Shown: piece after piece, positions 26,437 through 36,316 of the stretch
Numbering within the stretch: the first letter of the stretch is position 1
Layout: each line of letters begins with the position of its first letter
From: Thermobifida fusca NBRC 14071 = JCM 3263
Lineage (GTDB): Bacteria; Actinomycetota; Actinomycetes; Streptosporangiales; Streptosporangiaceae
Reading direction: 5' to 3'
DNA length: 61,143 nt
Assembly (NCBI RefSeq): GCF_001592045.1
Contig: NZ_BCWB01000001.1
Span: forward strand, 1 to 61,143
Translations under genes and position numbers: made by a program
The notes under the pieces: generated by a model
What the model was told of the DNA's origin: nothing
Databases searched by the model: none
Seen by the model: only the letters and a program-made list of their open reading frames with translations

Positions 26437-29400
26437 GTGTTCAACCGTATCGCCATCGTCAACCGTGGTGAAGCCGCTATGCGGCTTATCCATGCCGTAC
26501 GGGACATCGCCGCAGAGACCGGGACGCGGATCGAAACGGTCGCCCTGTACACCGATGTTGACCGCACCGCCGCCTTCGTCCGTGAAGCCGACATCGCCTA
26601 CGACCTCGGTCCCGCGTCCGCACGTCCCTACCTCAACTTGGAAGTGCTGCAGCGTGCGCTCGTCGACACCGGCGCTGATGCCGCCTGGGTCGGCTGGGGG
26701 TTTGTCGCGGAAGACCCCGCTTTCGCGGAACTGTGCGAACAGCTCGGAGTCACCTTTATCGGCCCCAGCCCGCACGCGATGCGGCAGCTCGGCGACAAGA
26801 TCGGCGCGAAACTCCTCGCCGAACAAGTCGGAGTGCCCGTGGCCCCGTGGAGCCGCGGCCCCGTCACCACCCTCGATGAGGCCATCGCTGCGGCCCGCAC
26901 CATCGGCTATCCGCTGATGCTGAAAGCCGCCGCCGGCGGGGGCGGGCGCGGCATCCGCATCATCACCACCGAAGCCGAGCTTGTCGACACCTATGAGCGG
27001 GCCCGCCAGGAAGCAGCCCGCGCCTTCGGCAGCGACACCGTGTTCTTGGAAAGCCTGGTCACCGGCGCCCGCCACGTGGAAGTGCAGGTGATCGCCGACG
27101 GCCAAGGCACCGCCTGGGCACTGGGGGTGCGCGACTGCTCTGTGCAGCGCCGCAACCAGAAAATCATCGAAGAATCCGCGTCCCCCGTGCTCAGCCCTGT
27201 GCAGGCCGCCGACCTGAAAGCCGCCGCGGAACGCCTCGCTCTTGCTGTCGGCTACCGGGGTGCCGCCACCGTCGAATTCCTCTACCGGCCCGACGACAAA
27301 CTCTTCGCGTTCCTGGAAGTCAACACCCGCCTGCAGGTCGAACACCCCATCACCGAAGCCACCACCGGATTCGACCTGGTCAAAGCCCAACTGTGGGTGG
27401 CCAGCGGCGGCAAACTCGAAGGGGAACCCCCCATCGAGCAGGGGCATGCCATCGAAGCACGGCTGAACGCGGAAGACCCCGACCGGGACTTCGCGCCCTC
27501 CCCCGGCCGGATCGTGCACCTGGAACTCCCCACCGGGCCAGGCATCCGTGTGGACACCGGGTTCACGGAAGGGGACGTCATCCCCTCCGACTTCGACTCG
27601 ATGATCGCGAAGATCATCGCGCACGGCCGTGACCGCGAGGAAGCGTTGAGCCGCCTGCGCCGCGCCCTCGCCCACACCACCGTCCTCATCGAAGGCGGCA
27701 CCACCAACAAAAGCTTCGTCCTCGACCTGCTCAACCAGCCGGAGGTGGTCAATGCCACCGCAGACACCGGCTGGATCGACCGGGTCCGCAGCGAAGGCCG
27801 CCTGGTCAGCCACACGCATTCCGCGATCGCCCTGATCGCCGCCGCGATCGAAGCCTACGAAGAAGAGGAACGCGTCGAACAGCAGCGGCTGTTGACCACC
27901 GCGTTCGGCGGCCGCCCCCAAGTCCAGCACGACAGCGGCCAACCACTCGACCTCAAACTCCGCGGCACCACCTACCGGCTGCGAGTGGCCCGCGTCGGCG
28001 CCCACCGGTTCCGCGCCGCCATTGACACCGGTGGCGTGGTGCGCACCGCTGATGTGGAACTGGACCGGTTCGGCCCGCACAGTGGACGTATCACCGTCAA
28101 CGGCACCCGCTACCGGCTCCTGACCGGCACCCACGGGCCCACGTTCCTCGTCGAAGTCAACGGGGTCACCCACCGGGTCAGCCGGGACGAAGGCGGCGTG
28201 CTGCGCTCCCCCACACCCGCCCTGGTGGTCGCCACCCCGGTCGCCGTGGACGCGGAGGTGGAGGCCGGCGACCCCGTGCTGGTCGTGGAAAGCATGAAAA
28301 TGGAAACGGTGCTGCGCGCACCGTTCAAAGCCCGCGTCAAAGAATGCCTGGTCACCGTGGGCACCCAGGTGGAGTCCGGCGCACCCTTGATGCGGCTGGA
28401 ACCGCTCAGCGACACCACCACAGCCGACCAGGATGCCGCCCCGCCCGTGAACGTGGACCTGCCGGAAGCCCTCGAACCGGTCCCCGCGCACGTGCGAGCC
28501 CAACGCAGCATCACCGACCTGCGTAACCGGCTTTTGGGTTTCGACCCGGACCTGTGCGACGACCAGCACACCCTCAACAACTATCTGACGGCCCGCGCTG
28601 AGGCGCTCGCTGAAGGCCATTCGCTGCTCGCCGACGAACTGCGTCTCCTCACCGTGTTCGCGGACCTGGCGGAACTCAGCCGCAACCGGCCTGCCAGCGA
28701 CGACAGCCACAGCCACGTGCCCAGCGCCCGCGAACACTTCCACACCTACCTGCAAAGCCTGGACGTGGAACGCGCCGGCCTGCCCGACACGTTCCAAACC
28801 AAACTCGCGACCGCTCTCGCCCATTACGGAGTCACGGATCTGGAACGCTCTCCCGAGCTGGAAGCCGCCGTGTTCCGGATCTTCCTCGCCCAGCAGCGCG
28901 CCTCCCACGACGCGGCGATCATCACCGCGCTGCTGCGCACCTGGCTGCAGGAACCACCCCCGCCCGCCGCGTTGCACGAACCCGTCGGCTTGGCGTTGGA
29001 ACGGCTGGTGGCAGCCACCCAGGTTCGCTTCCCCGCCATCGCCGACCTGGCCCGCGGCGTCGTGTTCGCCTGGTTCGCCCAGCCGCTGCTGCGCCGCAAC
29101 CGCGCCCGCGTCTACGCCAACGTCCGTCAACACCTGCGGTATTTGGACGCCCACCCCAACGCCCCAGACCGGGCCGAACGGATCGCGGACATGGTGCGCA
29201 GCACCGAACCGTTGGTGCGGCTGCTCGGCCAACGACTCGTCCGCGACGACCGCGACAACACGGTCATGCTGGAAGTGCTGGCTCGCCGCTACTACGGCAA
29301 CCGGGCGCTGCGTGACGTCCACACCCACCGGACCCCCGGGTGCGCGTTCGTGGTGGCCCAGCGCACCGACTCGTGTGTGATCTCAGCCGCGGCCCGGTTT

Positions 29401-31890
29401 GACACGGTCGACGACGCGCTGCGGGAACTCGCCCGCCTCGCCGACGGGCACGCCACCGTCGACGTCGACATCTACCTGGCCTGGCAGGAACAGCCGGACA
29501 CGTTCGACGCGATGGCGGAGGAACTCAGCGCCCGCATCAACGCGCACGTGCTGCCCCCGCAGGTGCGGCGGGTGACCACCACCGTGGCGGGCCGGGACGG
29601 CGCGGTCATGCACCACCACTTCACATTCCGCCCCACCGACTCCGGGTTCGCTGAGGAGCGGCTGATCCGCGGCCTGCACCCGCAGATCGCGCACCGGCTG
29701 CAACTGGAACGGTTGAGCAAATTCCACCTGACCCGGCTGCCGTCCGCAGACGAAGAGGTGTACCTGTTTGAGTGCGTGGCCCGCGACAACCCCGCCGATC
29801 GGCGGCTGGTCGCGTTCGCGCAAATCCGGGACCTGACCGCGCTGCGTGACCACGACGGACGCCTGGTCGCGCTCCCCACCGCCGAGGACGTGGTGGCGAC
29901 CTGCCTGGATTCGATCCGCCGCGCCCGCTCCCGCCAGGCCGCACCCCAACGGTTCCCCACCAACCGGATCACCCTGTATGTGTGGCCGCCCAGCGACCTG
30001 ACCCGCGCTGAACTGGAAACGCTCGTGGAACGGGTCCTGCCCACCACAGCGGGCGCCGGACTGGAAGAAATCCTGTTCCTGGCCCGGCAACGCCACCCGC
30101 ACACTGGAGCGCTCACCCCGATCGCGGTCCGCATCACCTTTGACGCGGCGGGCGGCACCACGCTGACCGTGGGTGAACCCCCCACCGAGCCGATCGAACC
30201 GATCGACGACTACCGGCAGAAAGTGCTGCGTGCCAGCAGCCGCAACACCGTCTACCCTTACGAGCTGACCGACCTGCTCGGCGAATTCCAGGAATACGAC
30301 CTGGACGACACCCACACCCTGGTGCCCGTGGACCGGCCGAAAGGCCGCAACACGGCGGGCATGGTGGTCGGCGTGGTCACCACCCCCACCGCGCTGCACC
30401 CGCAAGGGGTGACCCGCGTCGTGCTGCTGGGGGATCCCACCAAGTCGCTGGGCGCGTTGGCGGAACCCGAATGCCGCCGCGTGATCGCTGCCCTCGACCT
30501 GGCGGAACGCATGCAGGTGCCCGTGGAGTGGTATGCCCTGTCCTCGGGGGCGCGCATCTCCATGGAATCCGGCACCGAAAACATGGACTGGGTGGCTGCG
30601 GCCCTCAAACGGATCGTGGAATTCACCCAAGCCGGCGGGGAAATCAACATCGTGGTTGCGGGCATCAACGTCGGCGCCCAACCGTATTGGAACGCCGAAG
30701 CGACGATGCTCATGCACACCAAAGGCATCCTGGTGATGACCCCGGACTCGGCGATGGTCCTCACCGGCAAACAGTCGCTGGACTTCTCCGGCGGCGTGTC
30801 CGCGGAAGACAACTTCGGGATCGGCGGATACGACCGGGTGATGGGCCCCAACGGGCAAGCCCAATACTGGGCGCCGAACCTGCTGGCGGCCCGCGACATC
30901 CTCATGGAACACTACGCCCACACCTACATCGCGCCCGGGGAGACAACACCGCGCCGCGCCCCCACCAGCGACCCCGTGGACCGGGACATCCGCACCTTCC
31001 CGCACCAGGTGGACGGCAGCGACTTCGCCACGGTGGGCGACATCTTCTCCGCGGAAACCAACCCGGACCGTAAGAAACCGTTCGACATTCGCACGGTCAT
31101 GCGCGCGGTCTGCGACCAAGACCACCCGGTGCTGGAACGCTGGGCGGGCATGGCGGACGCGGAAACCGCTGTGGTCTACGACGCGCGTCTCGGCGGCATC
31201 CCGGTCTGCTTGATCGGGATTGAATCCCGTTCGATTCCGCGGCGCGGCTTCCCCCCCACCGACGGTCCCGACACCTACACTGCGGGCACCCTGTTTCCGC
31301 AGTCGTCGAAGAAGGTGGCCCGCGCCATCAACGCGGCCAGCGGCAACCGTCCTCTCGTGGTGTTGGCGAACCTGTCCGGGTTCGACGGCTCTCCCGAGTC
31401 GATGCGGAAACTCCAACTGGAGTATGGGGCGGAGATCGGCCGCGCCATCGTGAACTTCCGCGGCCCCATCGTGTTCTGCGTGATCTCCCGCTACCACGGT
31501 GGCGCGTTCGTGGTGTTCTCCAAGGCCCTCAACCCGAACATGACCGTGCTGGCCGTGGAAGGCTCGTTCGCGTCCGTGCTCGGCGGCGCCCCGGCGGCCG
31601 CGGTGGTGTTCTCCCGCGAAGTGGACGCCCGCACCGCAGCCGACCCGCGGGTCCGCGACTTGGAAGCCCAAGTGGCGGCAGCGTCCGGCACCCTGCGGGC
31701 CACGCTCACCGCCGAGTTGGAGGAGCTGCGCGCCACGGTCCGCACCGAAAAACTCGGGGAAGTGGCCGCAGAGTTCGACCGCATCCACGACATTCAACGC
31801 GCGGTGCGAGTCGGTTCGGTCGACGAGGTGATTCCCGCCGCCGAGTTGCGGCCCCGCATCATCGCAGCGATCGAAGCCCGACTCTCCTAG
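26437..31890 (+). CDS. Single-chain, eukaryote-type acetyl/acyl-CoA carboxylase
   Basis: An 1,817-residue fusion. Residues about 1-450 are a biotin carboxylase (FNRIAIVNRGEAAMRLIHA start, ATP-grasp loop GGGGRGIR, EVNTRLQVEHPITEA). The biotinyl domain has VVESMKMETV with K621 as the biotin site. A long helical central region (about 660-1230) resembles the ACC-central part of eukaryotic enzymes. The carboxyltransferase occupies about 1240-1790 (IVVAGINVGAQPYWNAEAT, IESRSIPRRGFPPTD, GPIVFCVISRYHGGAFVVFS). It would carboxylate acetyl-CoA or another acyl-CoA, all steps on one chain, unlike the usual split actinobacterial AccA/AccD enzymes. GTG 26437 fits the domain start. It stands alone. Confidence 0.9.
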   Translation: MFNRIAIVNRGEAAMRLIHAVRDIAAETGTRIETVALYTDVDRTAAFVREADIAYDLGPASARPYLNLEVLQRALVDTGADAAWVGWGFVAEDPAFAELCEQLGVTFIGPSPHAMRQLGDKIGAKLLAEQVGVPVAPWSRGPVTTLDEAIAAARTIGYPLMLKAAAGGGGRGIRIITTEAELVDTYERARQEAARAFGSDTVFLESLVTGARHVEVQVIADGQGTAWALGVRDCSVQRRNQKIIEESASPVLSPVQAADLKAAAERLALAVGYRGAATVEFLYRPDDKLFAFLEVNTRLQVEHPITEATTGFDLVKAQLWVASGGKLEGEPPIEQGHAIEARLNAEDPDRDFAPSPGRIVHLELPTGPGIRVDTGFTEGDVIPSDFDSMIAKIIAHGRDREEALSRLRRALAHTTVLIEGGTTNKSFVLDLLNQPEVVNATADTGWIDRVRSEGRLVSHTHSAIALIAAAIEAYEEEERVEQQRLLTTAFGGRPQVQHDSGQPLDLKLRGTTYRLRVARVGAHRFRAAIDTGGVVRTADVELDRFGPHSGRITVNGTRYRLLTGTHGPTFLVEVNGVTHRVSRDEGGVLRSPTPALVVATPVAVDAEVEAGDPVLVVESMKMETVLRAPFKARVKECLVTVGTQVESGAPLMRLEPLSDTTTADQDAAPPVNVDLPEALEPVPAHVRAQRSITDLRNRLLGFDPDLCDDQHTLNNYLTARAEALAEGHSLLADELRLLTVFADLAELSRNRPASDDSHSHVPSAREHFHTYLQSLDVERAGLPDTFQTKLATALAHYGVTDLERSPELEAAVFRIFLAQQRASHDAAIITALLRTWLQEPPPPAALHEPVGLALERLVAATQVRFPAIADLARGVVFAWFAQPLLRRNRARVYANVRQHLRYLDAHPNAPDRAERIADMVRSTEPLVRLLGQRLVRDDRDNTVMLEVLARRYYGNRALRDVHTHRTPGCAFVVAQRTDSCVISAAARFDTVDDALRELARLADGHATVDVDIYLAWQEQPDTFDAMAEELSARINAHVLPPQVRRVTTTVAGRDGAVMHHHFTFRPTDSGFAEERLIRGLHPQIAHRLQLERLSKFHLTRLPSADEEVYLFECVARDNPADRRLVAFAQIRDLTALRDHDGRLVALPTAEDVVATCLDSIRRARSRQAAPQRFPTNRITLYVWPPSDLTRAELETLVERVLPTTAGAGLEEILFLARQRHPHTGALTPIAVRITFDAAGGTTLTVGEPPTEPIEPIDDYRQKVLRASSRNTVYPYELTDLLGEFQEYDLDDTHTLVPVDRPKGRNTAGMVVGVVTTPTALHPQGVTRVVLLGDPTKSLGALAEPECRRVIAALDLAERMQVPVEWYALSSGARISMESGTENMDWVAAALKRIVEFTQAGGEINIVVAGINVGAQPYWNAEATMLMHTKGILVMTPDSAMVLTGKQSLDFSGGVSAEDNFGIGGYDRVMGPNGQAQYWAPNLLAARDILMEHYAHTYIAPGETTPRRAPTSDPVDRDIRTFPHQVDGSDFATVGDIFSAETNPDRKKPFDIRTVMRAVCDQDHPVLERWAGMADAETAVVYDARLGGIPVCLIGIESRSIPRRGFPPTDGPDTYTAGTLFPQSSKKVARAINAASGNRPLVVLANLSGFDGSPESMRKLQLEYGAEIGRAIVNFRGPIVFCVISRYHGGAFVVFSKALNPNMTVLAVEGSFASVLGGAPAAAVVFSREVDARTAADPRVRDLEAQVAAASGTLRATLTAELEELRATVRTEKLGEVAAEFDRIHDIQRAVRVGSVDEVIPAAELRPRIIAAIEARLS

Positions 31891-31905
31891 CCGCACACCC
31901 TCGTA

Positions 31906-31945
31906 GGGGGGTGGACACGGCACCTGTCCACCCCCCACCTTTCTC
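31906..31945. terminator. Terminator between convergent carboxylase and helicase genes
   Basis: GGGGGGTGGACA (31906-31917) pairs perfectly with TGTCCACCCCCC (31925-31936) around a 7-base loop, followed by ACCTTTCTCT. It lies between two genes that run towards each other and could serve both. Confidence 0.75.
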
Positions 31946-32029
31946 TGCCAGGGGCCTGGTCGCAGGCGGCAACAAACCCCTGCGTCAACGACGAACCGTC
32001 CCGGCAGATCCACGGTTCCCCGCCCAGCC

Positions 32030-35000
32030 CTACCCTGGGGCCGGGTCAGGCCAGTCGCGGGCCTGGGCCCACACGTGCGCAAACCCCGCCAAGGCCCGCA
32101 GCTCAGCCATCGTGCGAGCCGCAGACTCCACCAGCGACGGCGCACACACCACCACAGCCACCGCTTGGGCCCGCGACAACGCCACCGTCAACCGGTTGCG
32201 GGACAGCACAAACTCCATGCCCCGAGGTGCTTCCCGCGCACTCGACACCGTCATCGAACACACCACCACGGGCGCTTCCTGGCCCTGAAACCGGTCCACC
32301 GTGCCCACACGCACCGCTTCCAGCCCGGCTTCCGCCAACGCTGCCCGCAACGCACGCACCTGCACATTAAACGGGGCCACCACCATAATGTCGCTGCCCT
32401 GCAACGGCCGCGGCGGCCGCCCCGGCTCACACCACTCCCGCCCCACCAACTGCGCGACCACCTCAACCACAGCCCGCACCTCCTCAGGGCTGTGCGTGCT
32501 GCGCCCCTGGTGCGCCACCACCTTGCGGTACACGCCCGCCTCCACCCCGGCTAGGCCACGCAACGCCGCATCAGGGTGGGCACTGAGCCGCCCCTGGTAG
32601 GCCAAGTGGGACACCACCGTGCACACCCCCGGATGCATGCGACGGGTGTGCGCCAGAAAATAGCCGTAGGCGGGGTCGATAATGTCGGCGTCCCCCACCA
32701 CGTGTTCCAACGCGGACCGGTCCGCGCCCGCCGCGTGTACCCCCTGCACCACGTGCGGCAACTGTTGAGGATCCCCCAACAGCACCAGCGAACGAGCCGC
32801 AGCCGACACCGCGACCGCATCCGCAAGCGCAAACTGCCCGGCCTCGTCGATGAGCAGCACATCCACCCCCAGGCCACGCATCTGCGGGTGCGTAAAGTTC
32901 CACGCGGTTCCCCCCACCAGGTATCCACCCTCCTGGCGGTGGCACCACTGCACCAAGTCCCGCACCTGCCTGGGCTGCTCCCACGGCACACGTCTATCAG
33001 GAGACACTCCTGATGGGCGTTTCGCACACGGCACCCCCACCCCGGCCTCCGCTGCGGCACGCACCGCCGCGCGCAGCACGTTCTCGATCGCCTGATGGCT
33101 GGTCGCACACACCCCCACCCGGAGGCCACGACCCACCAAGTGGGTGATCAGCCGCGCAGCAAGATAGGTTTTCCCCGCTCCCGGCGGGCCCTGCACCGCC
33201 AGATAGGAGTCGTCCAACGCGTCCACCGCGGCAAGAACCGCAGCAACCGTGTCCCCACCGAAGTCGCCCGGATCCGGCAGCGCACCCCCGCCGCGCAGCC
33301 GCGGCGGAACCCGGCGCAGCAGATCCACCCCCGCCATCTGAGGCGGACGGGGAAGAGCCGCGGCGACACGTTCCGCTACCTCCCACAACGCTTCGTCTTT
33401 CGGTGTAGACCGCACCGGGGCCCCCGGCAGCACCGCCAGCGGCTGCCGGTCATGCTCCGCACCCACGTCTGCTTTCTCCACCACCACCAGCCGGTCGGCC
33501 GCAGCCTCCACCACCGTTGCCGGCACCGCCTCCGCCCCCTGGCCGGCCACCCCCGGGTACAACAGTCGCACCTGGTCACCCACCCCAAAAGGATGCAGCC
33601 GGCGGGGATCCGCGCCCACCTCCACGTGCCGCGCCGCTTTACGCTGCCGCCCCTGCGGGGGCACCCACGCATGAGCGCGCACCCACAACGGCACCACACA
33701 GTCCGCATCCGCTTCCAACTCTTCGACCGGGGCGGACAGGCGGCGGAAAAAATCCCACCACAACGGGGCTTCTTCCCGCCGGTAATAGCCGAGCAGCGCA
33801 CTCAGCACATCCCAGGCGTCCTGGTCCTCACCCCGCCCTTCCCCTGCCGCGGGCCCCGCCAACGCTTCAGTCAAAGACCGGATCCGCTCCTCCACTGCGG
33901 CCCGCCGGGCCGCAGCCTGCTCCTGCTGGCCGGGGTCCACCCCCACCGTTTCGGGGGGTGCAGGTCGAGCCACGATCCCATGGTCGACCCGGAGTTTTTC
34001 CAACCAGTCACGCAGCCGCGCCACCGACACGCACTCGCGGCGCACCTGGGCAGCAAGCGCCTCCTGCACAGCCTGCGCCTGCCGGGAATCCCCCGCCCGG
34101 CAGGCGCGACGGTAGGCGGCATACCCGTCGGGCTGCGACTCGCCCCCACCCCACCGTTGAGCATCGTCACCCAAGTAGAGGGGTTCAAGCGCCGACAACG
34201 CATAGGAGCGTTGGGACACCCGCACGCTTTTCTTCACCACATCAGACAAGTCCACACACCGGCGCTGCCGCAGCAGGTCATCCACTTCGGCTTCCCGCAC
34301 CCCCAGCGAAGCAGCGAACGCGGCAAGCCGGCTCGCCCCCTGCGGGGTGTAACAGTACAGGTGAGCCTCCCCGTCAGCGCGCAACTGGCCGCTCACAAAA
34401 TCCACGAACGCAGCGAACGCGACCCGCTCTTCGGCACGGTCGTGCGCCCACCACACACAGTGCCGCTCCTCACTGGGAAGGTACGCGCCCCACAGGAACG
34501 CCAACTCCCCGTCGTCGCCCACCGGGGTGGTGGCCACGGTGAACACCACATCCCCAGCCGAGGGGGCAGGCAGCAGCACCAGCCCGTCCTCGGCATACAC
34601 GGTGGCGAACACGCGCCCCGTCGGGTTGTCTGCGGTGCGGGTGGCGTCCTGGCGGACTTGCAGCGCCGCCTGTTCCCGCAACCGGGTATAGGTGCGGCGC
34701 GCCAACAGCGGCGGCCGCTGCTCCTCCCCAGCGCGGGCAAGCGCGTCAATCGTGGTGATTCCCACGGCTTGAAGTTTCACGATCTGATCACCACGGATGC
34801 CCGCCACCAAGCTCACATGCCGGTCCCGGGCCCGCCCTTGGGCACACCACGTCGCAAACCCGCACGTTTCACAGGCCGGGCACGGCTCCCCCCACACCGG
34901 GGAAGGCAGTTCGGGGGGTGCGGCGAGCCGCCGTATCAGCCGGTCCTGCGCCACCCCCACCAGGGGAACGTAGTCGCTGACCCGCAGCGCATGATGCCCA

Positions 35001-35557
35001 TTCTCTGAGCGCACATGCAGAAACTCGGGAGCCTGCGGGAGGGTGTCAGCCAGCATGGTGGCGCACGCCGCAAGCTCCACAATGGTTCGCGGGGTGGCGT
35101 GCCCCACCGCCTGCCACGGCTCATACCCGGCAGGCACACCCTCCCGGCAGGCCCCGGTTTCCGGGTCCACCGTGGTCGCGATGAGGAAGTCGACCTGCCC
35201 GAACAACAGCACCCCCGGCTGGATCGGCGCGACCACCACACCGTGGTGGATGACCGGAACCCGGTCCCGGATCGCTTCCCGGGTCGCCTGAGCAGCGACG
35301 TGCACCTCGTCGAGGACAGGGCGCGGCGGTGCGACGGTGGCCACCGCATCACCGCCGAAGAGCGCGCGAAGCCGCCGTAGCTCCGCCTCCACCAGCTCTT
35401 CGCGGGCCTCCCCGGCGAGCGGGTCAACAATCTGAGGGGTGGGAGCGCCCTCCTGATGCGCGGCCCGCGCCTGGTGCAGCACGCTGCGGTGCGGGCACTC
35501 CACCACATCCACAAGGTCGGCAGGGGAAACCACCCACACTGGTCCGGCACGGAACAC
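32030..35557 (-). CDS. TM0106-type nuclease fused to SF1 helicase
   Basis: A 1,175-residue protein starting at GTG 35557 behind GGGGAGGGG. The N-terminal third resembles RecB/Cas4-like TM0106-family nucleases (VVECPHRSVLHQARA, FGQVDFLIAT) and ends with a cysteine cluster CPACETCGFATWC (about 222-234) that could bind an Fe-S cluster. A middle region (about 240-740) contains an RNase-H-like or structural insert. The C-terminal third is a UPF1-like SF1 helicase: Walker A GPPGAGKTYLAA (about 795), LLIDEAGQF (about 900), GDPQQLPHV, and VGTVDRFQGQEAPVVV and TVALSRAQ near the end. A role in DNA or RNA repair is likely; the substrate is unknown. Confidence 0.88.
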   Translation of the reverse strand: MFRAGPVWVVSPADLVDVVECPHRSVLHQARAAHQEGAPTPQIVDPLAGEAREELVEAELRRLRALFGGDAVATVAPPRPVLDEVHVAAQATREAIRDRVPVIHHGVVVAPIQPGVLLFGQVDFLIATTVDPETGACREGVPAGYEPWQAVGHATPRTIVELAACATMLADTLPQAPEFLHVRSENGHHALRVSDYVPLVGVAQDRLIRRLAAPPELPSPVWGEPCPACETCGFATWCAQGRARDRHVSLVAGIRGDQIVKLQAVGITTIDALARAGEEQRPPLLARRTYTRLREQAALQVRQDATRTADNPTGRVFATVYAEDGLVLLPAPSAGDVVFTVATTPVGDDGELAFLWGAYLPSEERHCVWWAHDRAEERVAFAAFVDFVSGQLRADGEAHLYCYTPQGASRLAAFAASLGVREAEVDDLLRQRRCVDLSDVVKKSVRVSQRSYALSALEPLYLGDDAQRWGGGESQPDGYAAYRRACRAGDSRQAQAVQEALAAQVRRECVSVARLRDWLEKLRVDHGIVARPAPPETVGVDPGQQEQAAARRAAVEERIRSLTEALAGPAAGEGRGEDQDAWDVLSALLGYYRREEAPLWWDFFRRLSAPVEELEADADCVVPLWVRAHAWVPPQGRQRKAARHVEVGADPRRLHPFGVGDQVRLLYPGVAGQGAEAVPATVVEAAADRLVVVEKADVGAEHDRQPLAVLPGAPVRSTPKDEALWEVAERVAAALPRPPQMAGVDLLRRVPPRLRGGGALPDPGDFGGDTVAAVLAAVDALDDSYLAVQGPPGAGKTYLAARLITHLVGRGLRVGVCATSHQAIENVLRAAVRAAAEAGVGVPCAKRPSGVSPDRRVPWEQPRQVRDLVQWCHRQEGGYLVGGTAWNFTHPQMRGLGVDVLLIDEAGQFALADAVAVSAAARSLVLLGDPQQLPHVVQGVHAAGADRSALEHVVGDADIIDPAYGYFLAHTRRMHPGVCTVVSHLAYQGRLSAHPDAALRGLAGVEAGVYRKVVAHQGRSTHSPEEVRAVVEVVAQLVGREWCEPGRPPRPLQGSDIMVVAPFNVQVRALRAALAEAGLEAVRVGTVDRFQGQEAPVVVCSMTVSSAREAPRGMEFVLSRNRLTVALSRAQAVAVVVCAPSLVESAARTMAELRALAGFAHVWAQARDWPDPAPG

Positions 35558-35642
35558 TGGCCCCTCCCCGCAAGCAAAGTCCTGCTCGCGGGCATTCTGC
35601 CACGCCCCGCCCGGTCGGCTCGGCCCCGCAGCCGAAGACGAA

Positions 35643-35687
35643 CAGGGCTGTCGCCGTCCCCACGACAGGAGGAACGCGACAGCCCTG
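35643..35687 (-). terminator. Hairpin after the Hsp20 gene
   Basis: CAGGGCTGTCGC (35643-35654) pairs perfectly with GCGACAGCCCTG (35676-35687) across a 21-base loop, just past the Hsp20 stop codon. Confidence 0.65.
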
Positions 35688-35698
35688 GCGAGAACAGG

Positions 35699-36160
35699 TC
35701 AGCTTTCGATGGCGACGTGGCGGGGCCGCTCATGCGCACTCTTCGGAGCGGTCACCGTCAGCACACCGTTGTCGAGTTTGGCGCGCACCCCTTCAGCGTC
35801 GATCTCCCCGGGCAGCACCGTGCGGTATTCGAACTCCCCGTAGCGGCGCATCCGCCGGTGGGCGCGCACCCCTTCTTTTTCTTGCTCCTCCACCTTCCCG
35901 GAGATGATCAGCTCGTTCCCGCTGACCTGAATGTTGATGTCGTCCTTGGACATCCCCGGGACTTCAGCTTCCACAATGTAGGACTTGTCGTCTTCCAACA
36001 GGTCCGCAAACGGTGTCCACGTGGTGGGAGAGATGATCGGCTCACCGAACGCGGACTCCAACAGCCGCCCCATCCGGTCGTAGAGTTCCTCAAACTCGGG
36101 GAACGCGCCCCACTGGGTGGGAATCAGCCGTTCCCGACGGCGGGTCACGGGAAGCGCCAT
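35699..36160 (-). CDS. Hsp20-family small heat-shock protein
   Basis: A 153-residue alpha-crystallin chaperone that holds unfolding proteins. After an N-terminal arm (MALPVTRRRERLIPTQWGAF), the alpha-crystallin domain runs from about 45 to 140 (YIVEAEVPGMSKDDINIQVS, ELIISGKVEEQEKEGVRAHR, and the closing LDNGVLTVTAPKS). The C-terminal anchoring motif is reduced to VAI. GGAAGG lies 8 bases before ATG 36160. A CTTGAG half-site of the HspR/HAIR operator occurs at about 36194-36199 but no complete inverted repeat follows, so HspR control is not shown. Confidence 0.93.
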   Translation of the reverse strand: MALPVTRRRERLIPTQWGAFPEFEELYDRMGRLLESAFGEPIISPTTWTPFADLLEDDKSYIVEAEVPGMSKDDINIQVSGNELIISGKVEEQEKEGVRAHRRMRRYGEFEYRTVLPGEIDAEGVRAKLDNGVLTVTAPKSAHERPRHVAIES

Positions 36161-36316
36161 CGCGATCACCTTCCTGTTCGGTGCCGAAAGAATCCTTGAG
36201 CTGCGGGCAGCCCACTGCGGGCCCGCGGTGGACGCGTCTACCACGTACCGCACCCGTTACACGCCCCACATCCCGGCCTTTACCAGTGATCTTGGTGGTG
36301 ATGGCGGTACAGGAAT

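Noticed and set aside
26326-32145. Long opposite-strand open frames across the carboxylase gene
   Set aside because: Gly/Val/Asp-rich antisense shadows expected from high GC; the + strand frame carries all motifs.
36161-36260. HspR/HAIR operator before the Hsp20 gene
   Set aside because: Only one CTTGAG half-site is present; the inverted partner at the right spacing is missing.
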